Shown: positions 9,813-19,835 of the stretch, piece after piece
Layout of the letters: each line of letters opens with the position of its first letter
Numbering within the stretch: the stretch's first letter is position 1
Assembly: GCA_001311805.1 (NCBI GenBank)
Contig: BBCA01000016.1
Span: forward strand, 1-60,386
Direction: 5' to 3'
Source: Lentibacillus juripiscarius JCM 12147
GTDB taxonomy: Bacteria; Bacillota; Bacilli; Bacillales_D; Amphibacillaceae
Length of the DNA: 60,386 nt
Program-made: the position numbers and the translations under genes
The notes under the pieces: generated by a model
What the model was told of the DNA's origin: nothing
What the model saw: the letters and a program-made list of their open reading frames with translations, nothing else
Database searches by the model: none

Positions 9813-11482
9813 TCATCCTCTTGTTAATACTCTAATAATCGCAATGGCAACACCTGCAACGCCCTCACCGCCAAGCAAACCAGATGATACAATCAACCCG
9901 CGTTCCTTGGTATCCTTGTCTTTGTTAACTTTTGATACTATAAAGGCGACTAAACCACCTAAAAATGCAGTACTTGATATATACATCGGTAAATAGATAC
10001 CTAACCCTAAAACCATTCCGGGTATATTTAGCACATACAAGACTATTCCAATAACTAAACCTGCCCAAAAAGCTGTAACATCAGGCAGTCCTCCCACCAT
10101 AGTTGAAACAGCATAAGCTTGAGGTGCCGGGAGATCCGTGCCTGGCCCCATTGCACCATATGCCTCATGCATAACAAACAGAACAATAACGGAGACAACC
10201 GCTCCTATAATCCCACCAATGGATTCCGATATAATCTGCGCACGCGGATTGGTTCTCAGAATGTTACCGGACTTAAAGTCATTAAGAACATCACCTGTCA
10301 ATCCACAAGCAATTGCCACAACAGCAGCAATTAAAAATGCTGCGATCACTGTCGTGTCAAGTATAAATGTAATCACCAACAATGATAATCCCAAACACTT
10401 CCATGGGATTAATACTTGTTTGGCCAGTAACCGATGCAGACATTGCGGTCATAATCCAAATTCCTAAAATGGTTAAAACACTAGCAAGCAATGTCATGTC
10501 TGTAAAGGTGGTTAAGAAAAAGGCAACGGCCGCAAACATAATTGGGGACCATTTTAAATTGATGTCACTTTGTTTCACTGCTTTTCCGCTAATCAGTGGA
10601 CCATATAGTTGCTTGGCTTTAGGTAAAATCCCTTTAAATAGTATTCCTGCACCTGTGCCAACCATCAATCCAATGCCAAGACTATCTTTAAAGGCATTTG
10701 CCGCTTCCACATCCGAAAACCAGCCTTGAGCTACTCCAACGGGAATCAGGAAGAAGTACGAAAATACGGATCCCAGGAACCAAACTCCTGTCAAGAAAGG
10801 TCCGATTATATAACCGACTCCTAAATTCATAAGCGAAAACCGAAAGCCAAAAAAGATATTGTTTGCAGCAAGAGCCGTCGAGTTCCAAATACCGGGTATC
10901 CACCCTAACCCATCCCGAATGGCTGTGAAAATAGCTGCCAAACCAAGCGTGGCAAATAGTGTTTTGGCCTTTGAACCACCCTCATCACCTGTTAAAACAG
11001 TTTCAGCTGCTGCCACTCCCATTGGATAAGGCAACTTTTCCTGTTCCACAAAAATTTCCGAACAAGTGCGGTGAAAATTACACCCATTATTGTTCCTGAT
11101 AAAGTTACCGTGAGCAGCGTCCAGAAACTGATGCTGACATCTTGATTTAACATCCATAAACCTGGAATCGTAAATGCAAGACCGCCGGCAACCATACTTC
11201 CTGCAGACATAGCGGTATGGGTTACATTAATTTCATTTAGGTTCGTCCTGCCAAGCCCCTTTAACACCGCCATTGACAGCAATGCAACAAAATAATCGGC
11301 CACGGTAACGACCCCATTCTTAACGCAACATACATCGAGCTGGTTGTAATAATAATAGAACCAAACGCACCAGTGATGATTCCTCTTATCGTTAGCTGCT
11401 CTTTAAATGATGAAGCATAACGGTGACCTTCCCCTGTACCTTCTACCGAGGAATCGGTATAATTTCGCTTCGTACTTTCCAT
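9813..11482 (-). CDS. OPT family oligopeptide transporter, frameshifted
   Basis: Polytopic carrier, reconstructed at about 555 residues, for uptake of oligopeptides or metal-peptide complexes. Segments typical of bacterial OPT proteins are visible: an N-terminal FKEQLTIRGIITGAFGSI, LPYPMGVAAAETVLTGDEGG, a central LGVGYIIGP, and C-terminal GLILVSSGLLGGEGVAGV-like sequence (ERGLIVSSGLLGGEGVAGVA). Three or four shifts split it, near 11300, 11040-11160 and 10370. The ATG at 11482 has GAGGGG 8 bases upstream. It is monocistronic, with long AT-rich DNA before it. Substrate is not determined by sequence. Confidence 0.87.
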
Positions 11483-11665
11483 TGTTTTTTCCCCTCTTGA
11501 TAAATAAAGTGTTTCTCCCAATAGTTCCCTTATTCAAGCTTCAAAACAAAAAGTACTAAGGACCCGTACCTCTTTGATAAATTCATTTAATACTTCGATA
11601 AATTCTAACAAATTCCTGCCCTTAAGATTTATTTATCGATTTCTATTTTAATTTTATAAGAGTTG

Positions 11666-11695
11666 TTCGACAAAATCCGGGCGGTGACAGGCACC
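11666..11695 (+). repeat. REP-1 copy
   Basis: Ends GGGCGGTGACAGGCACC. It lies between the OPT promoter region and the TPP riboswitch. No end duplication. Confidence 0.85.
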
Positions 11696-11743
11696 ATTTC
11701 CTTTTCCCTCCACCTATGTTACAGTATATTCGTATAGCGTTTT

Positions 11744-11831
11744 CACTAGGGGTGCCTTTTGAAGGCTGAGATTAGAGTGGACTCTAAGACCCTTGAACCT
11801 GACCTGGTTAGTGCCAGCGGAGGAAAGTGGA
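11744..11831 (+). promoter_or_regulatory. TPP (THI-box) riboswitch
   Basis: Contains ACTAGGGGTGCC, the pyrimidine-binding GGCTGAGA, and ACCCTTGAACCTGACCTGG with GTTAGTGCCAGCGGAGG, in canonical order. It lies 140 bases upstream of tenA and should reduce its expression when thiamine pyrophosphate is plentiful. Confidence 0.95.
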
Positions 11832-11915
11832 ATTCAGCGTCAATTAAAATGGATACATCAAGCACGAAGTTTGGTTGAACCTATGTGCCATTCGTGTTCT
11901 GAATATTTTAAATGA

Positions 11916-11965
11916 CCTCCCTTTCTCCTGGCGCGCCAGGTCAACATCAATGAAAAAGGGGAGGA
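11916..11965 (+). promoter_or_regulatory. Probable RBS-sequestering hairpin of tenA
   Basis: CCTCCCTTT (from 11916) can pair with AAAGGGGAGG (11955-11964), the tenA ribosome binding site, with one bulge. Between them is the perfect palindrome CCTGGCGCGCCAGG (11927-11940). This suggests translational control downstream of the TPP aptamer. Confidence 0.5.
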
Positions 11966-11970
11966 TTTTT

Positions 11971-12650
11971 ATGCGCTTTACTGAATCACTGCGTCAGGCA
12001 ACAACGGAAAGCTGGGGGCAGAGTTTGAACCACCCATTTGTCCAGGGTATTGTGCGGGGGGATCTGCCGCTAGATACGTTCAAGTTCTACATTCTTCAGG
12101 ACATTTATTACCTGAAGCATTTTGGCAAGGTGCATGCAATCGCCGCTTCGCAAGCAGAAGATTTTCAAGTGGCTGGTATGCTTGCCGAAAAGGCCAAAAT
12201 GACGGCGGAAGCGGAGTTGACCGTGCACCATGAGCATGCAGAATTGCTGAACATCACCGATGAGGACATGAACCAGTTCAAGCCGGCGCCAACTGCCTAT
12301 GCCTACACATCACACTTGTACAGAGCAGCACTTTCCGGACAACTCAGCCAGACCGTTGCCGCCATGCTTCCGTGCTACTGGCTGTACGCAGACATTGGAA
12401 AAACCAATCAGGATGCAAAACCCGGCCAGACCATCTATCAAAATTGGATAAATATGTATGCGGATAATTGGTTTCAGACATCAACGCAGGAGCAAATGGA
12501 CTTGCTGGATCAGCTTGCTGAGGAAGCAAGCGACAAGGAAAAGGAAAAATCAAAGAACAATTCGTAATCGCGAAAGAATACGAACTTGCATTTTGGGAAA
12601 TGGCCTACACGAAAGAAGAATGGCTATCGGCCAAAAGCAGTACCGTCTGA
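11971..12650 (+). CDS. tenA: Thiaminase II / aminopyrimidine aminohydrolase TenA
   Basis: Salvages the pyrimidine of degraded thiamine by hydrolysing formylamino/aminomethyl-pyrimidine. Seen: HPFVQGIVRGDLPLDTFKFYILQDIYYL near the N-terminus, the nucleophilic cysteine in MLPCYWLYADIG, and NWINMYADNWF. One shift near 12550 (A5 next to TCAAAG) separates the last part. Corrected, the protein ends KEYELAFWEMAY..WLSAKSSTV at 12650 and is 226 residues, the family length. The ATG at 11971 follows GGGGAGGA. It is controlled by the TPP riboswitch and is not linked to other thi genes here. Confidence 0.93.
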
Positions 12651-13315
12651 TTCTTGGCATAAAAATGGCATCCTTAAGCATGGGATGCCATTTTTGTGTA
12701 CCCCCCCCCATTGACCGGCCTTTGCTGGAAAGAATCTTATCAAGTGGAATTCGACAAATTCGGGTGGTGACAGGCACCTCCTCACAAAATTCCCGATATC
12801 GCCGGCGCTTCTCCCACTCATTCCCCGGAAAGCAATCCAGGATAATGGCCGTATTCAGAAGACCATGAGTGGACGTGTGCATATAGTACCAGTAACTGCT
12901 CCACTGATAACTTTGGGCGTTTGTCACCATGCTGGCGTCCACTGGGTTCAAATGGATGTAACGGCTAACTTTGAGCATCGCCAGTTTCGATTCAGCTAGT
13001 CTATCATAATACCGTTTTTCAAAAACATGGCCGGTCACCTTGTTCTTCGTATTGTAATAATCAGCATACTGCTTATTGATGAGTGACATAACTTTGGAAA
13101 GAGGTTGTTCTTTGGAGCGTATTTGCAGGTGAAAATGGTTGGTCATCAAACAGTAGGAGATTAATTCAAAAGGAGCTTTCTTATTAATCTGTTGAAGGAT
13201 GTAAAGAAAGGTTTTAAAATCACCTTCATCATTGAAAAGAGCGTCACGACGATTGCCGCGACAAAACGACATGATAAAATGAATCCGGCACCCAAATCCG
13301 CTTTTTGCGCCCCAT
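12550..13315 (-). CDS. REP-associated tyrosine transposase (RAYT, Y1/IS200-like)
   Basis: Single-domain HUH nuclease of the kind that acts on REP sequences. Seen: the N-terminal MGRKKRIWVPDSFYHV, CRGNRRDALFNDEGDFKTFL, the HUH motif CLMTNHFHLQI, SLINKQYADYYN with candidate catalytic tyrosines, GHVFEKRYYD and the family signature SRYIHLNPVDA. One shift near 13266 (T4 for T3) is corrected; the start is the ATG at 13315. After RYREFCEE the frame enters a REP-1 copy (12750-12778, antisense), which encodes VPVTTRICRI. It then runs through the tenA terminator to 12550, so the last 75 residues or so are not native. It is the obvious candidate to mobilise the REP-1 family. Confidence 0.88.
12661..12696 (+). 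terminator. Rho-independent terminator after tenA
   Basis: AAAATGGCATCC and GGGATGCCATTTTT form a 12-bp stem with an 8-base loop and a T5 tail, 11 bases after the tenA stop. Confidence 0.88.
12750..12778 (+). repeat. REP-1 copy inside the RAYT 3' end
   Basis: TTCGACAAATTCGGG then TGGTGACAGGCACC. Adjacent REP and RAYT is the classic arrangement. Read antisense, it supplies RAYT codons. Confidence 0.95.
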
Positions 13316-13705
13316 CGGTCCTATACCATCCCTTTCTGTATTTGATATCCAGGGAAAAGCCGCCCCATCCAGCTTCCGGAGTCCCCGCTGATTCATGAAT
13401 TCCTAGCTTCCCAGTCCCGAACTTATCTGAACTGAGCTGAGGCAAAACTTCATTTGCACGCGATACTATCTGAACCCCCCCCTTACCTTCTCCTATCCCA
13501 AATCGATTAAGTATAGGATAAGCTCAAACCTGCCAAAGGTCAAGAACGTTCGTTCGAGGCAAAATTCATTTTAAAACCTTTAAAAAGAGGAACATTTCGG
13601 ATTTGGCGAACCAACATTCGGTTAAAATCTCAAAATAACAAAAAGCAGCTGGAGAAAATGCCATTTTATGGAGCTTTAATTTTATATGGAATTCGTTCGA
13701 CGTAT
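13316..13705. other. Intergenic region between RAYT and FGGY kinase
   Basis: No gene supported. Holds the RAYT 5' region and an AT-rich stretch with GCAGCTGG..GGAGCTTT (13647-13678) that may be a decayed hairpin module preceding the REP-1 copy at 13706. Confidence 0.5.
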
Positions 13706-13735
13706 TTCGACAAAGCTCGGGTGGTGACAGGCACC
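13706..13735 (+). repeat. REP-1 copy
   Basis: TTCGACAAAGCTCGGG then TGGTGACAGGCACC. It lies upstream of the FGGY kinase and is preceded by a second partial ATTCGTTCGAC. Confidence 0.9.
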
Positions 13736-13806
13736 TCATCCTACGCTATGATAGAAAATAAAATCGTGGGCATTTATTCCGTAAAGACTTGGGAGGGGGA
13801 TTCAAC

Positions 13807-15297
13807 ATGGAAACATACGTCGCTGTTTTTGATATTGGAACGGCTGCAATTAAGGGGATGCTGCTTGACAAACACGCTAGCATCACGGGAGAGTACACCG
13901 TTCTTTTGAATACATATCACGGTGAAAATGGTGAAATCGAACAAAACACGATTGACTGGTGGACTAAAGTAAAAGAAATTGCTAACAAATGGTGGACAAA
14001 AATACAGATTGATCCGAAGCAAGTAGAGGTGATTACATTTTCAGGCCAGATGGAAGACGTCATTCCAATTTCTGAGAAGCACCCTAACCAAAGAGCAATC
14101 TTATATTTGGATACCCGGGCAGATCAGGAGGCAACTATCATAAATGAAAAGCTTCCAACTATTCACAAAAACAGGAAACACTGTTCGTTCTTCTACACCG
14201 CTTGCCAAACTGCTTTGGTTTGAAAATCATCATCCTACATTGCATGAAGCAACCCAATGCTATGTGTTTAGCGCAAAGGATTCCGTGATTCATCAATTGA
14301 CGAACGCCTTTGCGACAGATCCGACAACAGCTGCTACGACTGGGATGATGAATTTAACTACGCAACAATGGGAGCCCGAAATTTTGCAAATGTTTGGTAT
14401 AAATGCACGCCAGCTCCCGACACTCCACAATTCAGAAGATATTGTTGGACTGGTGACGGAAACAGCTGCTGAAGAAACTGGTTTTTTGAGTCCACGCCTG
14501 TTTTATGCGGGAGTGGGGATGCCGGTGCTTCTACACTTGGAGCGGCAGCGGTTAATCAAGGGGACACTTATTTCTATATTGGGACCACCGGGTGGGCTGC
14601 AATTATCCAAGAAGGAATGAGAAGAAATCCAAATATAAATGGTATTTTCAGCCTTGCCCATCTACCTAAAAACAGAACGATTAGTATTGCGCCATTATTA
14701 AATGCAGGGAATGTGCATCGCTGGGCCGTTGAAATGTTTGTGGGCAATGTGCAAAAAGACAAATATGCAGTATTTGAGCAACTATTGGAAAACGCAACAG
14801 CAGGCAGCAATGGCTTACTATTTCTCCCCTACTTAAATGGAGAACGTTGCCCGGTTCATGACACCGAAGCGAAAGGTGCCTTTTGGGGAATCGGACCAAA
14901 TACAGAGAAAAGTGACTTAGCAAAAGCTGTGATGGAAGGAATTTGTTTTTCATTCAAACAGATAATCGACGTTCTTGTAGATGAGAGAGACCAAGGCATC
15001 CTCACCTTGATTGGAGGTGGTTCAAATAGTACTTCCTGGTGCCAAATTTTAGCCGATATAATAGGCCGTCCCGTACGTGTACCGAAAAACAGTGAATACA
15101 CACCTGCTTTAGGCGCCGCCTCGTCCGGCTTTGTTAATATCGGCTGGGCATTCGATTATAACGACTTTTGTGAACGATTCTTAGCAACTGCTGATGTGAG
15201 AACATACAAACCAATTACGCAAAATTATGAAGTGTATAAAGAAAACTATCAACGGTATTTGAAACTTTATCCTAGTTTGAAGCCGGTTTATGAGTGA
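13807..15297 (+). CDS. FGGY-family carbohydrate kinase (xylulokinase-like), frameshifted
   Basis: ATP-dependent sugar kinase. N-terminal FGGY domain starts VAVFDIGTAAIKGMLLD. SGQMEDVIPI, LYLDTRA and AKLLWFENHHP follow. The C-terminal domain has LPYLNGERCPVHD, AKGAFWGI and the ATP-site glycine motif TLIGGGSNSTSWCQILADIIGRPV. Shifts occur near 14140-14210 and twice around 14515-14600, where GAGDAGASTLGAAAVNQGDTYF can be recovered. The start (ATG 13807) has GGGAGGGGG upstream. Reconstructed length is about 497 residues. The GMEDVIP-type loop does not identify the sugar; xylulose, gluconate or another substrate is possible. It is a lone gene. Confidence 0.82.
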
Positions 15298-15338
15298 CGC
15301 TGTATGGGTGAAAGATGATTTGAAACGACGAGCGCTTA

Positions 15339-15368
15339 TTCGACAAAACTCGGGTGGTGACAGGCACC
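15339..15368 (+). repeat. REP-1 copy
   Basis: TTCGACAAAACTCGGG then TGGTGACAGGCACC, followed by TGGCACCCC, a partial repeat of the end. It lies between convergent genes, 8 bases from the EamA gene's stop. Confidence 0.9.
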
Positions 15369-15376
15369 TGGCACCC

Positions 15377-16241
15377 CTACCCAACTTCCCGCTTATCCAT
15401 CCGGTTGTTTTTCAGGAACATGTAAAACGACGCGCCGAATATGATGACATATCCGATAACACTGAGAATCGTCGGTATCTGGCCGAAAAGCACAATGCTC
15501 AGCAGGGCCGAATAAACGACAGTGGAATAAAAGAAAATGGAAATTTCACTGGCTGGTGCAAACTTATAAGCAAGTGTCACGCCGAACTGACGACCGTGGC
15601 ACACGCCCCTGCCAGAAGAAGAAGAATCCATTGCTGCAAGCTCATTGGTTCATAAAATACAACCGTGAACGGCAGCAGCACCACCGTTGTGAAAAACGAA
15701 AAATAAAAGACAACAGTATAATGTTTCTCTTTGTTTCCCAGTACCCGAAGAAGCGTGTAGGCACCAGCCGCAAACACGGCCCCGAGCACCCCAATGATGT
15801 AAGGGAACACCGCCACGGAAAATTCCGGCTGGATGATAAATAGTGCGCCGATAAACGCTATGAGAACGGCAATGACCTGAAACCGGCGAGTTGTTTCTTT
15901 CAGGAAAATCGCCGAAAATATGATAAGAATGAACGGACTGAGTTTATTCAGCATCTCCGCATCGGACAACACCAAATGATCGATAGCATAAAAGTTCAAT
16001 ACGATCCCAACCGCCCCAAGTGCCGAGCGGGAAAGCAGCAATTTCTGATTTTCTTTTTTGCCAAACAATCTTTCTTTATGATGCAGGACAAAACCTAATG
16101 TAATGGCCGCGGCAACAATGTTGCGAAAAATGCCTTTTGTGCAGTAGGCAAATCCCCGGATAGCTTCACGAAAGCCCCCATCAGAGAAAAACCTAATGCA
16201 GATATTAATAATAGTACAATTCCTTTATTGCGATCCGACAT
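15377..16241 (-). CDS. DMT-superfamily transporter (EamA domain), frameshifted
   Basis: Small-solute exporter/importer with ten predicted membrane helices in two EamA repeats. The N-terminal helix is IVLLLISALGFSLMGAFVKLSG, the first repeat ends LSDAEMLNKLSPFILIIFSAIFLKE, and the second repeat contains PASEISIFFYSTVVYSALLSIVLFG. The ATG at 16241 is preceded by AGGAGG. Two shifts occur, near 16100-16150 and near 15590. Substrate unknown; members move amino acids, nucleosides or SAM. The stop codon lies next to a REP-1 copy. Confidence 0.82.
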
Positions 16242-16395
16242 CAGCTGTTCCTCCTGTTGTTTTTTCCTTATTACAAACACCTCATCTATGCTAATACAAA
16301 ACCCGAAAAATCGAAAGGAATTTGTTCACGGAAACAGTTGGAGAAGCCCCTTTTCCCGGTGTTTGGAAGCGACAACCGAAGAGCCGGCTGAACGA

Positions 16396-16425
16396 TTCGA
16401 CAAAATTCGGGTGGTGACAGGCACC
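16396..16425 (+). repeat. REP-1 copy with decayed end duplication
   Basis: TTCGACAAAATTCGGG then TGGTGACAGGCACC. The next 15 bp repeat the end imperfectly (ACAGGCACCATATAG, then ACAGACACCCCAAAC). It lies 70 bp upstream of the ketopantoate reductase start. Confidence 0.9.
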
Positions 16426-16495
16426 ATATAGACAGACACCCCAAACTAACGTATTATTAAAAGTATTAAAAGTATTTTCATTAGAGGAGGGATTT

Positions 16496-17417
16496 TTGCG
16501 GATTGTAGTGTTAGGCGCAGGTGCACTGGGGGCTTACTTCGGGGCGCGCTGGATGGAGACAGGAGTCGATGTCACCTTTTGGTCAGAGAAAAGCGTGCAG
16601 CCCAAATACGCGAAAACGGAATCAGACTAAACAGTACGAAAGGGGATTATGTTGCGGCGAATCCACGAGTGGTCACCGATGCCGATGAAATCGAGGCAGC
16701 TGATCTCGTGCTCGTCAGCGTCAAGGGGTATCACTTAGATGGGACGCTTGATCAGTTGCGGACGCTAGCGGACAAGGGCGCTTGTGTGCTGCCGGTGTTA
16801 ATGGTATGGAACATGTCAGCCTGTTGCAAAAAGAGCTTGGCAAAAAAACGGTCATAGGCGGACTGGCGTTTATTTTTGCAGGATTGAATGACAAAGGGCA
16901 TGTCGAACATACGGGCAATGCACATCAATTACTATTTGGACCGCTTGACGAATCGCAGAAAGTCATCTGTGACCAACTAGAAGCCATCAACCAGGATGCG
17001 GTGATCGACAGCCGGCAGACCGAGGACATTTCACGGGAACTTTGGAAAAAATATATGTTCATCAACGCTTTATCAGGGGTTACAACAGCGGCTAATTTAC
17101 CAATTGGACCGATTCGCAATCATCCGGAAACGTTCCATATCGTCGAGATGCTCTTGCAGGAAATGAAGCAACTGGCAAATGCGTACGATGGAAAACTCAC
17201 GGATGCCGACGTTACAGCAGCCAAACAGAACTTGAGCAACCTCGATCCGGAGGCAACTTCCTCCACGCATAAGGACCGCCGAAAAGGCGCAACGCTTGAA
17301 GTGGACCATCTGCACGGAGGCGCTGTCAGACTGGCTGAAGCAGTCAATGTGGCGATGCCGTATACCAGGACCGTGCTCGGGCTGGTCAAGCCATTTGAAT
17401 ACGGCGGCGGGAATTAA
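16496..17417 (+). CDS. panE: 2-dehydropantoate 2-reductase family protein (ApbA/PanE-like)
   Basis: NADPH-dependent reductase of the ketopantoate reductase fold. N-terminal Rossmann motif RIVVLGAGALGAYFGARW, then LVREKRAAQIRENGI and VLVSVKGYHLDGTL. The C-terminal helical domain contains KKYMFINALSGVTTAANLPIGPIRNHPE and ends EATSSTHKDRRKGATLEVDHLHGGAV. A TTG start at 16496 behind GAGGAGG is chosen because it restores the glycine motif. Shifts occur near 16577 (T4 for T5) and near 16800. Distantly related members act on other 2-oxo acids, so panE is a family label rather than a proven role. A decayed copy of its 3' end lies at 19492. Confidence 0.85.
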
Positions 17418-17553
17418 AATTTTTCGGCAGCTAAGGAGGAGTCTGGGGGCTGCGCATCCGTTTGGGCGCGCCCCCTCTCATTTTTGGCGGACATCCCCAA
17501 ATCAAGGCGGGAACAACCCGCTCTGAGGCTCCATTTCATTCAACTCAACACTT

Positions 17554-17583
17554 TTCGACAAAACTCGGGGCGTGACAGGCACC
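17554..17583 (+). repeat. REP-1 copy (GGGGCGTGACAGGCACC variant)
   Basis: Variant centre CGGGGCGTGACAGGCACC, shared with the copy at 17654, which suggests local duplication. Confidence 0.9.
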
Positions 17584-17591
17584 CAGCAAAC

Positions 17592-17630
17592 CCACAAAAA
17601 GCCACCAGTCTTGCAAACTAGCAGCTTTCC
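17592..17630. repeat. H2 hairpin module
   Basis: CACAAAAAGCCACCAG...CTAGCAGCTTT: degenerate inverted repeat preceding a REP-1 copy, similar to 23765-23801 and 31191-31229. Confidence 0.5.
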
Positions 17631-17653
17631 TTGACAATTTCATATAACATTTT

Positions 17654-17683
17654 TTCGACAAAACTCGGGGCGTGACAGGCACC
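17654..17683 (+). repeat. REP-1 copy (variant), next to BCCT stop
   Basis: Second copy with the GGGGCGTGACAGGCACC centre, followed by a C8 run and the end of the BCCT gene 14 bases on. Confidence 0.9.
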
Positions 17684-17696
17684 CCCCCATACCACT

Positions 17697-19228
17697 CTAC
17701 AGGTTCTGCTCTTTGAAAAGTGTTTGACAGACACGCGGGGCTGTCCAGAATGTGGTCAGCATCAGCAAGGATACAGGAACGGCGGTCACCACAATAAAGG
17801 ATTGCAGCGCGTCGATACTGGATTCGCCAATTGTTATCAGGACAGTTGCCACAAGTCCTATCAGGAAAGCCCAGAAAATACGCAATGATTTAGACGGGTC
17901 ACCACTTCCGGTAATGGCCATCGATATCGTCAGTGACATCGAGTCGGTCGTTGTTAGAACGAAGATAATCGTTGTCAATAGAAGTAGAAAGCCGATAATC
18001 GTACCAAACGGCAACTGTTCCGCAATGGCAATCATCGCTGCTGGCGGGCCAGCGTTACTCAATGGTTCGGATACAGAACCCGCATTTTGCATTTCCTCGA
18101 ACATCCCTGTACCGCCAACGATTGTAAACCAGAACGTCGTGACAACAGGTGCAATGACCGCAACAGCCGTCACAATTTCCCGTATCGTACGCCCGCGGGA
18201 AATACGGCTGACAAACATAGCCATCATCGGCGCGTAACCAAGGAACCAGGCAAAGAAGAAGACGGTCCATCCGCCAAGCCAAGCCCCGTCACTGCGGAAC
18301 GTATTCATACCGATGAAGTTTTGTACATATAAGCCAAATGACTCCAGATACGAATCGAATATAAATAGTGCCGGACCAAGTATAATAATAGCCCCAACTA
18401 AAAACATAGACAGAATAACATTATAACTGCTCATGATCTGTATACCTTTATGAATCCCAGTAGCTGCAGAAATCCCAGCCACAACAACAACAACAATAAT
18501 GATTAATGATTGCACATATATATATTCGGGACACCAAACAAGGCATTCAGACCATAGCCAGCCTGCAAACCAAGAAATCCGATCGGACCAATTGTACCAG
18601 CCGCAACCGAGATAACCGAGAAGACGTCCACAAAGGTACCAAGGACACTTTTCTTCAAAATTTATCGCCAAGAATTGGATAAAGCAATGCTCTCGGCTTT
18701 AGTGGCGTCCCACGGTGATAATGTGCATACATCAGTACAAAGGTGCCAAGTGTACCGAGTATCGCCCATGCAAGAAAGCCCCAGTCGACGAAACTAGTAG
18801 CAAGTGCAGGTGAAACCGCCTCTGCTGTACCAGCCTCAATACCAGAAAATGGGGCGGCACCGTTAAAAAGTGACTCAATGGTTCAGCAGCAGCCCAGAAT
18901 ACGCCACCTGCCGCAAGTAATGTACACATAATAATAGAAATCCATTTAAAATTGCTCATTTCCGGTTTGTCCAACTTACCTAAGCGAATCTTCCCATATT
19001 TTGAATATCCCAGAAACAACGCAATAAAAATGTCCCCAACATCAGAAATTGATAAATGGCTCCAAAATAAGTTGCGGACAAATTAAATAAATAATTTACA
19101 CTTTCTGTAACCATCTCCTGATTAAACCAAGCGAGAATCACAAAGGCCAACAATGCTCCTCCACTTAGAAAAAGAACAGGTTTATCAATGATTTGACCTT
19201 TCTTATTCTTACTACTGAAATTCGTCAA
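17697..19228 (-). CDS. BCCT-family betaine/choline/carnitine transporter, frameshifted
   Basis: Sodium- or proton-coupled carrier for quaternary ammonium solutes in osmoprotection. The diagnostic region WTVFFFAWFLGYAPMMAMF followed by SRISRGRTIRE is present, as is the N-terminal FWAAAEPLSHF motif. Reconstructed length is about 510 residues. The start is a TTG at 19228 (TNFSSKNKKGQ) 8 bases after AGGGGGAA. Shifts occur near 19000, 18880, 18660 and 18540. The neighbouring minus-strand gene encodes an OpuAC-type betaine-binding lipoprotein, which fits an osmolyte role. Substrate cannot be fixed from the motif. Confidence 0.88.
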
Positions 19229-19491
19229 AAATGAGTTCCCCCTAATTTTAAAAACTCACATCGCATGAGTGCCTTTTTCTACGCAAGCATACATTTGTGA
19301 GAACCAAAGATTAAAAATACACAATGCGTTACAATACAGGGATTAAGAAGACATGTCAAGTATCTGTGGAAATCGGTATGTGTAGAAATCGGCATGTGTC
19401 AACTTTTTCCTCAATATCGTTGTGCACCGATATCTCCGGCACTCTGTTTTTGTACGCTCTTCTCCCAGCTAACGCGCTGTCGCTTGGTGGC

Positions 19492-19617
19492 CGGCAAAGT
19501 AGATCATATACACGTGGGCGCTGTTAGGCTGGCTGAAGCAGTTGATGTGGCGTTGCCGGACACCAGGGCCTTGCTCGGGCAGATTAAGCCATCTGAGCAC
19601 GGCGACGGGAACTAGAA
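19492..19617 (+). pseudogene. Decayed 3' fragment of the ketopantoate reductase gene
   Basis: Encodes KVDHIHVGAVRLAEAVDVAL and a tail PDTRALLGQIKPSEHGDGN, which matches the last 40 or so residues of the protein at 16496-17417 with scattered changes. The similarity continues past the stop through about 120 bp of non-coding DNA into the REP-1 copy at 19735, parallel to 17418-17583. A segmental duplication that has since decayed. Confidence 0.8.
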
Positions 19618-19734
19618 TTTTCAGCTGAGGAAGGGCCTGGGGGGAAATGCGGTTGGGTGCCCTCTCACTTCTGGCGGGCGTCTCCTAAGTTTGGGTAGGA
19701 ACGCCCCACCGTTATATCGATTCACTCGACATCC

Positions 19735-19763
19735 TTCGACATAATTCGGGTGGTGACAGGCAC
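19735..19763 (+). repeat. REP-1 copy with exact 16-bp end duplication
   Basis: TTCGACATAATTCGGG then TGGTGACAGGCACC. The unit ACAGGCACCTACCACC occurs twice head-to-tail at 19756-19787; the second half is locus-specific flank. Confidence 0.95.
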
Positions 19764-19798
19764 CTACCACCACAGGCACCTACCACCCGCCGCCAACA

Positions 19799-19828
19799 CA
19801 AAAACAGGGCTGGCACAACAGCCCTGTT
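19799..19828 (-). terminator. Terminator of the OpuAC-like gene
   Basis: AACAGGGCT and AGCCCTGTT stem with an 8-base loop; a T5 run follows on the minus strand, just past the gene's stop at 19836. Confidence 0.8.
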
Positions 19829-19835
19829 CTACGTT

